In this document: one piece after another, positions 7,591 to 16,173 of the stretch
Numbering within the stretch: the stretch's first letter is position 1
How the letters are laid out: every line of letters starts with the position of its first letter
Origin: Gemmatimonadota bacterium
GTDB lineage: Bacteria; Gemmatimonadota; Gemmatimonadetes; Gemmatimonadales; GWC2-71-9
NCBI GenBank assembly: GCA_022562295.1
Contig: JADFPO010000008.1
Location: forward strand, 1 to 34,033
DNA: 34,033 nt
Reading direction: 5' to 3'
Made by a program: the position numbers and the translations under genes
The notes under the pieces: model-generated
Told to the model about the DNA's origin: nothing
Databases searched by the model: none
Seen by the model: the letters and a program-made list of their open reading frames with translations, nothing else

Positions 7591-9600
7591 ATGAGAGGGT
7601 TGAGAACAATGATTCGGATAGTGGTGCCGACGCTTCTGCTCGGAATGACGCCCATCGGTTGGTCTTGCTTGACGGCGCAGGCGCAGGAGGTGGAGTGGAT
7701 CGCGTACGGAAGAGACGCACAGGGCACACGCTATCTACCCGCATCCGAGATAAATCGGGACAACGTGCACCGGTTGGAAGTGGCGTGGACGTATCGCACG
7801 GGCGAAACAGATCCTCGCTTTGCAACCAGCAAGCCGACCTCGTTCCAGGCCACACCCATTGTCGTAGATGGCGTGATGTACCTGAGCACGCCGCTGGGGC
7901 GTGTGGTCGCGCTCGACCCGGCCAGCGGAGACGAATTGTGGGTGTTCGACCCGAACATCCGGCGCGACATTACCTATGGCGACTTTGTCAGCCGGGGCGT
8001 ATCAACTTGGCTGGATGAGTCCGCCCCCCGAGATGCCGCCTGTCGACGGACCATTTTCGTGGCAAACGCGCAGTCGCAACTGATTGCGTTGGATGCGCGC
8101 GACGGTAAACCCTGCCCGGAGTTCGGCCAGGACGGGATGGTGGATCTTAAGGAGGGGTTGCGACTTCCGCCATTCGAGCCGCAAGCGTATTCGATGACAT
8201 CCCCGGCGCTTGTCGCCAACGGACTGGTTGTGGTTGGCTCATCGATCGCCGACAACAGCCGTCCAAATCCTGCCAGCGGCGAGATCCGCGCATTTGATGC
8301 ACGCACCGGCGTGATGCGCTGGAGCTGGGATCCAATCCCGCAGGATTCGAACGACCCCGCATACGGCGACTGGCGCGGCGAGCTGGCTCACGGAACTGGT
8401 GGAGCCAATGCCTGGTCGGCGCTGTCGGCCGACCCGGAGCGCGATCTCGTCTTTATTCCGGCCACGAGTGCCGCGCCGGATTATTACGGCGCGCTACGGC
8501 TGGGTGAGAACCGATACGCCAATTCGATCGTAGCGCTCAAGCTGTCCACCGGCGAGCTGGTGTGGGCGTTCCAGACTGTGCACCACGATCTTTGGGACTA
8601 CGACAACGCCTCACCGCCGGCGCTGGTGACGATCAGGCGCAACGGTGCCGAAATCCCGGCCGTGCTGCAGGCGACGAAGACAGGCATGCTGTTCGTGCTG
8701 CATCGCGAGACCGGCCAGCCGATTTTTCCGATCGAGGAGCGCGCCGTTCCGCAAAGCGACATTCCGTTGGAGGAGGCATGGCCAACGCAGCCGTTCACGT
8801 CAGTGACTCCGCCGTTGAGTCCGCACCGGTTTCATCTCGAGGACGTCTGGGGGATCACCGATGACGACCGGGCCTCATGTCGGACCGCGATCGAAGGGCT
8901 TCGCAACGAAGGCATCTTCACACCCCCAAGTGTTCAGGGGTCGTTGATGATTCCGTCGAACATCGGCGGTGCACATTGGGGCGGTGTGGCGGTAGATCCG
9001 GTGCGACAGATAGCGGTTGTGCCAGTCAACCGGATCGCGTCGATGGTGCAGTTGATTCCGCGCGGAGAGTTTGATCGTGAGAGGTACGAGGCAGCAGATT
9101 CGCGGCTGGGGCATGACTACGAATACAACATGATGCGCGGGACGCCGTACGTCATGCGCCGACGCATCCTGTTGAGTCCATCGGGTCTGCCTTGTTCGCC
9201 GCCCCCTTTCGGTGCGCTGGTTGCCGTCGACCTCAGGACCGGCGGCAAGATCTGGGAGGTCCCGCTCGGATCCATGACCCGACCATTCGGTCCTGACATG
9301 GCCGCCAGGGTGCGGGACGAATGGGGCTCGCCCAACCTTGGCGGACCGATCGCCACCGCTGGCGGAGTTGTGTTCATCGGCGCAGCACTGGATCGCTGGC
9401 TCCGCGCTTACGACATCGAGAACGGTCGAGAGCTTTGGCGTGGACCGCTTCCCGAGAGCGGCAAAGCCACACCAATGGGCTACCAAGTGCGTTCGGGCGA
9501 GCAGTTTGTGGTGATTGCGGTGGGGGGAGGTGACGTTTTCGGAACGGGGGATTACCTAGTCGCGTTTCGGCTATCTACCTCGAGTCAGGATGCTCGCTGA
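7591..9600 (+). CDS. PQQ-dependent dehydrogenase, membrane-glucose-dehydrogenase-like soluble form
   Basis: A 669-residue secreted quinoprotein. The signal peptide is RIVVPTLLLGMTPIGWSCLTAQAQE; the start may be 7591 or the second ATG at 7609. Propeller blades begin at WIAYGRDAQGTRYLPASEINRDNVHRLEVAWTYRTG. Diagnostic motifs include GGANAWSALSADPERDLVFIPATSAAPDYYG, HHDLWDYDNASPPALV (the HDxWDYD signature) and GLPCSPPPFGALVAVDLRTGGKIWEVPLGSM, the last being characteristic of the Gcd/glucose-dehydrogenase branch. Unlike E. coli Gcd there is no N-terminal five-helix membrane anchor. It would oxidise a sugar or alcohol in the periplasm and pass electrons to quinone or cytochrome. PQQ synthesis genes are not in the window. 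It lies 19 nt after the hydrolase and is likely cotranscribed. Confidence 0.92.
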   Translation: MRGLRTMIRIVVPTLLLGMTPIGWSCLTAQAQEVEWIAYGRDAQGTRYLPASEINRDNVHRLEVAWTYRTGETDPRFATSKPTSFQATPIVVDGVMYLSTPLGRVVALDPASGDELWVFDPNIRRDITYGDFVSRGVSTWLDESAPRDAACRRTIFVANAQSQLIALDARDGKPCPEFGQDGMVDLKEGLRLPPFEPQAYSMTSPALVANGLVVVGSSIADNSRPNPASGEIRAFDARTGVMRWSWDPIPQDSNDPAYGDWRGELAHGTGGANAWSALSADPERDLVFIPATSAAPDYYGALRLGENRYANSIVALKLSTGELVWAFQTVHHDLWDYDNASPPALVTIRRNGAEIPAVLQATKTGMLFVLHRETGQPIFPIEERAVPQSDIPLEEAWPTQPFTSVTPPLSPHRFHLEDVWGITDDDRASCRTAIEGLRNEGIFTPPSVQGSLMIPSNIGGAHWGGVAVDPVRQIAVVPVNRIASMVQLIPRGEFDRERYEAADSRLGHDYEYNMMRGTPYVMRRRILLSPSGLPCSPPPFGALVAVDLRTGGKIWEVPLGSMTRPFGPDMAARVRDEWGSPNLGGPIATAGGVVFIGAALDRWLRAYDIENGRELWRGPLPESGKATPMGYQVRSGEQFVVIAVGGGDVFGTGDYLVAFRLSTSSQDAR

Positions 9601-9620
9601 AATATCGTACGGGGGCTGAC

Positions 9621-9968
9621 GTGAAGATTCCGTTTCGAGTGGAAAAGCCTTGGGGCCACGAACTGATTTGGGCGAAAACGGATCGGTACGTCGGCAAGAT
9701 TCTCCACATCGAGCCTGGCCACCTGTTGAGCCTGCAGTATCACGAGAAGAAAGATGAGACGATCCACGTACTGACGGGCGAAATCATTTTCCGGGTGCAG
9801 GAGGACGGCGAGATGACGGAGCGGCGCATGGTGGCGGGCGAGAGCTACCACATCACGCCGCACACCGTGCATCAGATGGAAGCGGTGACGTCGAGCGACT
9901 TACTCGAGGTCTCCACGCCGGAGTTGGACGACGTCGTGCGTATCGAAGACCGGTACGGAAGGGTGTAG
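9621..9968 (+). CDS. Cupin protein, mannose-6-phosphate isomerase type II-like
   Basis: A 115-residue single-domain cupin starting at GTG 9621, preceded by a GGGGG tract. The motifs EKPWGHELIWAKTDRYVGKILHIEPGHLLSLQYHEKKDETIHVLTGEI and ESYHITPHTVHQMEA match the metal-binding cupin of type II phosphomannose isomerases and the C-terminal domain of ManC. The histidines (QYHEKKDE..H, TPHTVHQ) are intact. Stand-alone copies usually act on, or bind, sugar phosphates. The next gene is a sugar nucleotidyltransferase that begins at its stop, so the pair may form a split, ManC-like nucleotide-sugar module. That link is inference. Confidence 0.85.
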   Translation: MKIPFRVEKPWGHELIWAKTDRYVGKILHIEPGHLLSLQYHEKKDETIHVLTGEIIFRVQEDGEMTERRMVAGESYHITPHTVHQMEAVTSSDLLEVSTPELDDVVRIEDRYGRV

Positions 9969-9970
9969 TG

Positions 9971-10951
9971 GTGAAAGTCATCATTCCGCTGGCTGGCAAA
10001 GGCACACGCTTGCTGCCGATTACCAAACATGTGCCGAAGCCGCTGCTCCGCGTTGCCGGGCGGCCGGTGCTCGATTACGTGATGGACCGACTCGAGGGAC
10101 TAGAGATCGAAGAACTCATCTTCATCACGGGTCATCTGAAGGAATTGGTGGAAACGCATGTCGCCAGCTACGGTCGGCCCTCCCGATTTGTAGAGCAGGT
10201 GGTGCAAGACGGTACGGCCGGCGCCATCAACCTCGCGCGTCCATATGTGGAGGGGCCAGTCTTGATCCTGTTTGTCGACACTTTGTTCGAGGCGGATCTC
10301 ACGCTCGTTCATCGACTCGATACGGATGGCATCATTTGGGTCAAAGAAGTGGAAGACTATCAACGATTCGGTGTGGTTATCACCGACGATGTCGGTAACA
10401 TGACGCGGATAGTCGAGAAGCCGTCGGAACCGGTTTCGAAGCTGGCCAACATCGGATTGTACTACATCAACGATTGGGAACTGCTGTTCGAGGGAATAGA
10501 GCACACCTTGGCCATGCCGAAGAACCAAGACGAGTGGTATCTCACCGATGCGTTTCAATACATGATCGATCACGGAGCCAAGATCCGGACGGCCGCGGTC
10601 GGTGGGTGGTACGATTGCGGCAGGGTGGAAACGTTGCTCGAGACCAACCATCACTTGCTGAGGGAAGGTCGGTCGGTGCCCTACGAGGCGCGTGACGGAG
10701 TCTCGGTGGTTGATCCGGTCCGGGTGGCTGAAGGGGTCGACCTGGTAGGCTCGACTATCGGGCCCAATGTGACGATAGAGGAAGGGGCTGTCGTTCACGG
10801 AAGCGAGTTGAGCCACACCATCGTCGGTCGCGGCGCTCAGGTTTTGGATTCGAAGATCGAATACTCAATGATAGGTGACGCCGCCGAGGTGGAGAACGTC
10901 ACGGGTTCACGTCTGATTGCGGCGCCCGGTGAACTCTCCGAAGCCCCGTGA
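9971..10951 (+). CDS. Sugar-1-phosphate nucleotidyltransferase (RmlA/GlmU-like)
   Basis: About 326 residues; GTG 9971 gives MKVIIPLAG, and an alternative GTG at 9968 overlaps the cupin stop. The N-terminal signature VIIPLAGKGTRLLPITKHVPKPLLRVAGRPVLDYVMDRL is the nucleotide-binding loop of NTP_transferase enzymes. FVDTLFEAD corresponds to the Mg-binding D.D region, although here it is DT rather than the usual GD. RIVEKPSEP is the sugar-phosphate loop, and WYDCG is typical of RmlA-type enzymes. From about residue 235 a left-handed beta-helix of hexapeptide repeats follows (GSTIGPNVTIEEGAVVHGSELSHTIVGRGAQV). It transfers a nucleotide to a sugar 1-phosphate; base and sugar cannot be told from sequence alone. 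It is paired with the cupin. Confidence 0.88.
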   Translation: MKVIIPLAGKGTRLLPITKHVPKPLLRVAGRPVLDYVMDRLEGLEIEELIFITGHLKELVETHVASYGRPSRFVEQVVQDGTAGAINLARPYVEGPVLILFVDTLFEADLTLVHRLDTDGIIWVKEVEDYQRFGVVITDDVGNMTRIVEKPSEPVSKLANIGLYYINDWELLFEGIEHTLAMPKNQDEWYLTDAFQYMIDHGAKIRTAAVGGWYDCGRVETLLETNHHLLREGRSVPYEARDGVSVVDPVRVAEGVDLVGSTIGPNVTIEEGAVVHGSELSHTIVGRGAQVLDSKIEYSMIGDAAEVENVTGSRLIAAPGELSEAP

Positions 10952-11014
10952 ACGACGGACGATCGGTGACGGTGCCGCTGGACGGCCATTTTACCGCCAA
11001 CCATCCTACATCCC

Positions 11015-12256
11015 ATGGATGAAGCGGATCTGATTTACGACTGGAACAGCCTGGGCGACATCGACTGGTCGGCGGTCGAGGTAGACCTGAACGACGAGAC
11101 GTTGCGTGACGGTCTGCAATCTCCTTCTGCGATCGACCCTGCCCCCGAGGACAAGCGCCAATTGCTTCACTTGATGGCGGATCTTGGAATCGTCGCGGCC
11201 GACCTCGGGTTGCCCGGCGCAGGGCCGCGGGCCGCCGACTCCGTGCGCACGCTCGCGAGCGAGATCGCCACACACAACCTCGCGATAGCGCCGAATTGCG
11301 CCGCGCGAACAGTCGTCGCCGACGTAGAGCCCATCGTGAGGATTTCACAGGAGACCGGGATTGCCATCGAGGCGGCCACTTTCATCGGCTCCTCCCCCAT
11401 TCGACAGTACGCCGAGGACTGGACGCTCGATCGGATGCTGCGTGTGAGCGAGGAAGCGGTGACCTTCGCCGTGGGGGAGGGGCTGCCGGTGATGTTCGTG
11501 ACCGAGGACACGACGAGAGCACTTCCCGAGACATTGAAGGCCCTCTACGGCAACGCCATCAGCTGGGGTGCACGGCGCATATGCCTGTGTGACACTGTTG
11601 GTCATGCGACCCCGCGGGGCGTCCGGAACCTCGTGCGGTTCGTTCGGGACGAGATCGTGACGCCGTCCGGTGAGGACGTGAAGATCGACTGGCACGGGCA
11701 CCGCGATCGAGGCCTCGCAGTGATCAACTGCCTGGCCGCCATCGAAGCGGGCGCGGATCGGGTACACGCGACGGCGCTCGGCGTCGGGGAGCGTGTGGGC
11801 AATGTCGAGATGGATCTCCTCATCGTGAACCTCCATCTCCTGGGCGCACACCGACACGATGTGTCGCGGTTGCGTGAGTATTGCACATTGGCCGCCCGGA
11901 CGATCGGCGTCCCTCTGCCGCCGAACTATCCGGTGATGGGGGAAGACGCGTTCCGCACCGGGACCGGCGTGCACGCCGCGGCCATCATCAAGGCCCGCCG
12001 CAAGGGCGATTCCTGGCTCGCCGACCGCATCTACTCCTCCGTCCCGGCGGCCACGTTTGGCGCGCGTCAGAAAATCGAAGTCTCACCGCTTTCGGGCCTG
12101 TCGAATGTGAGATGTTGGTTGGAAGAACACGGATACGACGCCGCAGACGAGGTGATCTGCGAACGTCTCTTCGGTGCGGCCAAGGTCGCGGACCGCGTGC
12201 TGAGCGACGAGGAATGCCACCGGATCGCCTCGGAAGGGGCTGGCAGCGCGGCCTGA
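11015..12256 (+). CDS. Isopropylmalate/homocitrate synthase-family enzyme without regulatory domain
   Basis: A 413-residue Claisen-condensing TIM-barrel enzyme of the HMGL-like family. Seen are NDETLRDGLQSP (the D.TLRDG.Q metal/catalytic motif), IGSSPIRQYAEDW, LCDTVGHATP, the metal-binding HxH in DWHGHRDRG, and VHATALGVGERVGN (the G.GER.GN signature). A short C-terminal subdomain follows (GTGVHAAAIIKARR). The allosteric LeuA dimer domain (another 120 or so residues in classical LeuA) is absent, so feedback inhibition by leucine is not expected. The product could be 2-isopropylmalate, homocitrate or citramalate. The IDH/IMDH-type dehydrogenase at 14033 fits a chain-elongation pathway but does not decide the substrate. 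No clear ribosome site precedes the ATG. Confidence 0.88.
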   Translation: MDEADLIYDWNSLGDIDWSAVEVDLNDETLRDGLQSPSAIDPAPEDKRQLLHLMADLGIVAADLGLPGAGPRAADSVRTLASEIATHNLAIAPNCAARTVVADVEPIVRISQETGIAIEAATFIGSSPIRQYAEDWTLDRMLRVSEEAVTFAVGEGLPVMFVTEDTTRALPETLKALYGNAISWGARRICLCDTVGHATPRGVRNLVRFVRDEIVTPSGEDVKIDWHGHRDRGLAVINCLAAIEAGADRVHATALGVGERVGNVEMDLLIVNLHLLGAHRHDVSRLREYCTLAARTIGVPLPPNYPVMGEDAFRTGTGVHAAAIIKARRKGDSWLADRIYSSVPAATFGARQKIEVSPLSGLSNVRCWLEEHGYDAADEVICERLFGAAKVADRVLSDEECHRIASEGAGSAA

Positions 12257-12307
12257 GGCCGTCCGGAGCCACCATTCTTCGGCCGGCGGTCCGCGCGAGG
12301 GTCTTTC

Positions 12308-12322
12308 CCGAGCCGCCCTCGG
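12308..12322 (+). other. Weak hairpin in the gap after the synthase gene
   Basis: CCGAG-CCGCC-CTCGG forms a short 5-bp stem about 50 nt after the synthase stop and is followed by TTAGT. It could be a weak terminator. Otherwise the 12257-12469 gap shows nothing convincing. If the TTG at 12356 is the true SDR start, most of the remainder is coding. Confidence 0.25.
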
Positions 12323-12469
12323 TTAGTACGTTCGGAAGGCCCAAGACCGGACGAGTTGAACATTCCTTACGGTTCTGACCCCGCTCCCTGGAGCGCATCT
12401 GGCCCTCGACAGACGTCAGGTTCGCTACTGGTCGAACAACCCGAGCCCGCTTCGATCGATCCCCAATCC

Positions 12470-13228
12470 ATGCGCGGCCACGTGGCCATCGTTTCGGGCG
12501 GGGCTACCGGCCTCGGACGGGCGACCGGGTTGGAGTTTGCCCGCCGGGGCGTCCATGTTGCGTTCAACTACGTCGATCTTCCGGGCCGCGACATTCCCGA
12601 GCAGGCATTGCTCACCGAAACCGCACTCCGTGCGCACGGTGTAAACGTCTACAGCAGTCGCTGCGACGTGCGTCACCGCGACGACGTGGAGGAGTTCGTC
12701 GCGGCCGCGAGAGATGAGCTCGGCGGCGTACACTATCTGGTGAACAATGCCGGGATCTCGCATGACGGCGCGCTGTGGCGACTGTCTGACGAAGCCTGGC
12801 ATGAGGTGCTCGAGACTAACGTCACCGGAGCGTTCAACTGTACTCGGGCCGTGGCACCATGGTATCGGGAGCAGCATTTTGGACGGATCGTCAACATCAC
12901 GTCTCACCAGGCGCTGCGGCCGAGCTTTGGGGTCAGCAACTACGCGACCAGCAAGGCAGCCCTCATCGGACTCACGAGGTCGAGTGCCGTGGAGCTCGGC
13001 CCCTCCAACGTGACGGTGAACGCGGTGGCACCAGGGTTTGTCCGGACCGAGATGCTCTCGAGACTGCCCAGCGAGATCCTGGAACGTGCAGAAAAAAGCG
13101 CCGTGCTCGGGCGCATTGCCGAGCCCGAAGACGTGGCTCGAGTAGTCGTGTTCCTCTGCTCCGACGACGCTCGGCAGGTAACGGGGCAAGTTATCCTGGT
13201 CGACGGAGGCATGACCCTCGGAAGCTGA
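12470..13228 (+). CDS. Short-chain dehydrogenase/reductase (FabG-like)
   Basis: A 252-residue SDR when started at ATG 12470 (MRGHVAIVSGGATGLGRATG), the usual length for FabG-like enzymes. The track ORF uses TTG 12356 and adds 38 residues lacking fold motifs. The cofactor loop is GGATGLGRATG, followed by NNAG (YLVNNAGISHDG), the catalytic serine in NITSHQALRP, YxxxK in SNYATSKAA, and a C-terminal VTGQVILVDGGMTLG typical of the family. NYVDLPGRD after strand 2 suggests NADP may be tolerated, but specificity is uncertain. It is a cytoplasmic oxidoreductase of unknown substrate; a 3-oxoacyl-ACP/CoA or polyol role is possible. No strong ribosome site is seen at either start. Confidence 0.88.
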   Translation: MRGHVAIVSGGATGLGRATGLEFARRGVHVAFNYVDLPGRDIPEQALLTETALRAHGVNVYSSRCDVRHRDDVEEFVAAARDELGGVHYLVNNAGISHDGALWRLSDEAWHEVLETNVTGAFNCTRAVAPWYREQHFGRIVNITSHQALRPSFGVSNYATSKAALIGLTRSSAVELGPSNVTVNAVAPGFVRTEMLSRLPSEILERAEKSAVLGRIAEPEDVARVVVFLCSDDARQVTGQVILVDGGMTLGS

Positions 13229-13340
13229 CCGCCGCTTCCCGCGCGCTCCACCATCCAACACCTGTCGCGGGGCGCCGCGGTTGGCAGATGTCACTATGTT
13301 GCATATCAAAACCCATTCGCCTGGAGCGGCCACGAGTCCG

Positions 13341-14036
13341 ATGCGACCTAATGTCGTTCTGCGATGCCCACGGGGAGTTCAGCCCTGCGCCGCGAGCCCG
13401 CGCGTCCACGTGGCGCTGCTGCTGTTTGTGCTGACCGCCACGCTGTTGGTCACAGCGTGCGGTAGCTCCCGGTCGGCCGACCCGACCGAAGTTCCGCCGC
13501 GACCCCTACCGGTCGGTGTATTGGTGGGTGTGGATGTCGTCGTGTACCCACTGACGATGATTTTGGCCGAGCGGGCGCTCGAATGGGATCTCGACATCGC
13601 ACCCCGTGAGACGGCGCTTCGCAAAGCCGATAGCCTGATTGTCGCGGCGCTGACGTCCCGCACACCGGAGGTGACCTGGGTGCCGCCTGAGGCGCTCCGG
13701 CGTGCGGCCCGGTCCGCGCCGGGCTTGTTGTCAAACCCTGACCGCATGGGGACCGCCGCGCTGCGCCACAATCTCAGCCGAATACCCGATCCGCTGCGCA
13801 GTCAAATGCGGTCGCTAACGGGGGTGGCGGGTGACCGCTTCGCGTTGGTTCCGGCGAGCCTGTTCTTCTTCGTGGATGAGACCGGGGAGGGGGAGGGTCG
13901 GGCTGAGCTGACCATGGTGTTGGCCGACGTGAGGCTCGGAGAGATACGCTGGCGATCGGTGGCACGTGGTGTCGGCATGACGCCGTGGATGGCGCTCGCT
14001 GCGGCGCTCGAGACGCTGGCGCCGGGTTTGCCATGA
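13341..14036 (+). CDS. Predicted lipoprotein of unknown function
   Basis: About 231 residues. The segment HVALLLFVLTATLLVTACGSS is a lipoprotein signal peptide with the lipobox VTAC; the ATG at 13341 is the best start, while 13281 (TTG) and 13296 (ATG) would give implausibly long n-regions. The mature part is hydrophilic with repeated ALxxA-type helices and ends in a beta-like stretch (ELTMVLADVRLGEIRWRSVARG) resembling periplasmic assembly-type or TolB-N-like lipoproteins. No family is recognised. Its stop overlaps the start of the dehydrogenase gene (ATGA at 14033). Confidence 0.75.
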   Translation: MRPNVVLRCPRGVQPCAASPRVHVALLLFVLTATLLVTACGSSRSADPTEVPPRPLPVGVLVGVDVVVYPLTMILAERALEWDLDIAPRETALRKADSLIVAALTSRTPEVTWVPPEALRRAARSAPGLLSNPDRMGTAALRHNLSRIPDPLRSQMRSLTGVAGDRFALVPASLFFFVDETGEGEGRAELTMVLADVRLGEIRWRSVARGVGMTPWMALAAALETLAPGLP

Positions 14037-15049
14037 CCATCGCCGCAACGCTCATCGAGGGCGACGGCATCGGTCCGGAGATCACGGACGCGACCCTCCG
14101 CATCCTCGACGCCGTGGGGGCCCCGATCGACTGGGACGAGCAGGTGGCGGGGGTGGGTGCGCTCGAATCCGTGGGCACGCCCCTACCCGACGCTACGATC
14201 GAGAGCATCCGGCGTACCCACTTGGTTCTGAAAGGTCCGTTGATGACGCCGATTGGCTCCGGATTCCGATCGGTCACCGTCGCGTTGCGGCAAGAGTTTG
14301 CCATGTATGCAAACGTCCGGCCCGTGCGGACGATCCTGCCCGGCCAACGCTACGAGAACATCGACCTCGTGCTCATTCGCGAGAATACCGAAGGCCTCTA
14401 CGTGGGATACGAGACGACGATCGCGGTCGGAGACGACCCGAAGGCAGTCGCGCAGTCCACGGCCATCGTGACCCGCGTGGGTTGTGAGCGGGCTATCCGC
14501 TTCGCGTTCGATTATGCGGTCGCCAATGGGAGGAAAAAAGTCACCATCTGCCACAAGGCCAACATTCTCAAAGCGGTGAGCGGTCTGTTTCTGGACGTCG
14601 GTCGCGAAGTGGCGCAGGAGTACCAAGGCCGCGTAGCGGTCGATGACGTTATCATCGATGCGTGTGCCATGAAGTTGGTGGTGGACCCATGGCAGTTCGA
14701 CGTCATCGTGACGACAAACATGTTCGGGGACATCCTCAGTGATCTCATGGCGGGTCTGGTGGGAGGCTTGGGGCTCGCCCCGGGCGCCAACATCGGAGAG
14801 CATACGGCACTGTTCGAGGCCGTTCACGGGTCGGCCCCCGACATTGCCGGCCAGCAGGTCGCCAATCCCTCCGCGCTCGTTCTTGCCGCATGCATGATGC
14901 TGGAGCACGCGGGTGAGCCGGAAAGGGCCAAGCGAGTACGGGACGCGCTCGAGCACACGGTGCGAGAGGGAATCCACACGACGCGAGACGTAGGGGGAAA
15001 TGGTTCGACGAGGGAGTTCGCCGACGCCGTTAGTAACCGGGTTAGTTGA
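14033..15049 (+). CDS. NAD-dependent isocitrate/homoisocitrate dehydrogenase-family enzyme
   Basis: A 338-residue beta-decarboxylating dehydrogenase starting at ATG 14033; the track ORF begins 16 codons earlier, inside the lipoprotein. Motifs are IEGDGIGPEITDA, KGPLMTPIGSGFRSVTVALRQEFAMYANVRPVRT, LIRENTEGLYVGYE, the Lys region HKANILK, and metal-binding NMFGDILSDLMAGLVGGLGLAPGANIGEH. The GSGFRSVNVxLR and RENTEGLY pattern resembles NAD-type isocitrate dehydrogenases of the mitochondrial IDH3 group and some homoisocitrate dehydrogenases more than LeuB. It oxidises a 2-hydroxy-acid with NAD and releases CO2. It may serve the TCA cycle or work with the synthase at 11015. Substrate assignment needs phylogeny. 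Confidence 0.88.
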   Translation: MTIAATLIEGDGIGPEITDATLRILDAVGAPIDWDEQVAGVGALESVGTPLPDATIESIRRTHLVLKGPLMTPIGSGFRSVTVALRQEFAMYANVRPVRTILPGQRYENIDLVLIRENTEGLYVGYETTIAVGDDPKAVAQSTAIVTRVGCERAIRFAFDYAVANGRKKVTICHKANILKAVSGLFLDVGREVAQEYQGRVAVDDVIIDACAMKLVVDPWQFDVIVTTNMFGDILSDLMAGLVGGLGLAPGANIGEHTALFEAVHGSAPDIAGQQVANPSALVLAACMMLEHAGEPERAKRVRDALEHTVREGIHTTRDVGGNGSTREFADAVSNRVS

Positions 15050-15311
15050 GCACGAGTGCCCGCGGTGTCACCGAGAAGTTGAGCTGCCGTTTGGGCAGTT
15101 GTGCGGTGCGTGCAGGGCGGCGATCAAGTCGCGGGCCAAAAAGACAGCCAGGATTGGCGCGACGTTGTCGACGCTCGCCGTCGCGCTGTACATTCTCATT
15201 CCGTTTCCGGCGGATGGACGTGCCAGAACGGTTGGTCTGGTGGGTACGGTGATTTGGTACGTTTTGAGTTACATAGTGGTTCGCCGGATGATGCAGAACT
15301 GGGAGCGATAA
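15000..15311 (+). CDS. Small zinc-ribbon membrane protein
   Basis: A 103-residue protein that begins 50 nt inside the dehydrogenase gene in another frame, preceded by a GGGGGAA tract. A zinc-ribbon-like pair, CPRC...CGAC (about residues 20-37), is followed by two membrane segments (ATLSTLAVALYILIPF and VGLVGTVIWYVLSYIVV). It ends with a basic/aromatic tail. No family is recognised. The overlap could mean that translation starts a little later, but no other good start codon is available in frame. It likely sits in the inner membrane with the zinc ribbon in the cytoplasm. Confidence 0.65.
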   Translation: MVRRGSSPTPLVTGLVEHECPRCHREVELPFGQLCGACRAAIKSRAKKTARIGATLSTLAVALYILIPFPADGRARTVGLVGTVIWYVLSYIVVRRMMQNWER

Positions 15312-15318
15312 AGCATAC

Positions 15319-16173
15319 ATGAGTTTCAGCATAGTCCACGTGTCGGATCCCCATTTTGGAGACGCGACCGATCTCCGAAAGATAGCGGGTGTCGAGAACC
15401 TAGTTCCCGATCTCGAGCCGGACGTGGTCGTCATTTCCGGTGATCTCACACTTCGCGCACGGCACGGCGAATATCAGGCGGCCCGCATGTTCGTTCACGA
15501 ACTAGAGCGCACCGCTCCCGTATACGTCGTCCCCGGCAATCATGACGTACAGTGGTGGTGGCGTCCCCTCGTCCCGTTTGCGCCCGCTGCCAAATACGCC
15601 AAGTTCCGGGAGTATTTTGGTCCCGCCCTCACGCCGACGTTGGATTTGACGGAGGGAATCGTGACAGGGGCGCTGACGGCTCACGGGATCGCGTGGCGCT
15701 CGCTGACGCCGCACCTGCGGGACGTTGCCGTCAAGGGTTATCTCCCTCGGGCAGAGATGCGGCGCGTCGTCGGTGTATTCGATCGAGCGCGGCCGGAGCA
15801 GGCCCGTGTCCTGGTGATGCATCACAATGTGCTGCCGGGCGAAGTCTCGCAGAGGATGGGATTGGCGCACTGGCAACGGGCCCGTTGGCGCATCGTAGAG
15901 TCGGGAGCCGATGTGGTGCTGTGCGGGCACGATCACGAGCACCAGATCGATGTGCTGGATGGCGTGGTCGTTTCATGTGCCGGAACGATTTCCGCAAGGT
16001 TTCAAGAGGGTCATCCGTCCGCTTTCCACCGGGTATGCATCGACGATGACGCGATCCAGGTCGAACTATATGTCTGGATGCCCCAGATCCAGTCGTTCAA
16101 GCGTACCGACATGTCCGTATTCACCCGTCGACGAAGTGTGAATAGTGCACCAGTCGCAGCAGGAACTGTTTAA
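15319..16173 (+). CDS. Calcineurin-like metallophosphoesterase
   Basis: A 284-residue enzyme with the full set of metallophosphoesterase blocks: SDPHFG (residues 9-14), VISGDLT, VVPGNHDVQ, VMHHNVLPGE and LCGHDHEHQ. These supply the Asp, His and Asn ligands for two metal ions. The arrangement resembles class III cAMP phosphodiesterase/Icc-like proteins, but the family is broad and the substrate cannot be named. The last 29 nt overlap the start of the SprT-like gene. It starts 8 nt after the zinc-ribbon gene, so it probably lies in the same transcript. Confidence 0.9.
   Translation: MSFSIVHVSDPHFGDATDLRKIAGVENLVPDLEPDVVVISGDLTLRARHGEYQAARMFVHELERTAPVYVVPGNHDVQWWWRPLVPFAPAAKYAKFREYFGPALTPTLDLTEGIVTGALTAHGIAWRSLTPHLRDVAVKGYLPRAEMRRVVGVFDRARPEQARVLVMHHNVLPGEVSQRMGLAHWQRARWRIVESGADVVLCGHDHEHQIDVLDGVVVSCAGTISARFQEGHPSAFHRVCIDDDAIQVELYVWMPQIQSFKRTDMSVFTRRRSVNSAPVAAGTV

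Noticed and set aside
12257-12469. Missed gene in the gap before the SDR
   Set aside because: Frames here are short and motif-free; only a weak 5-bp hairpin or an SDR N-terminal extension is possible.
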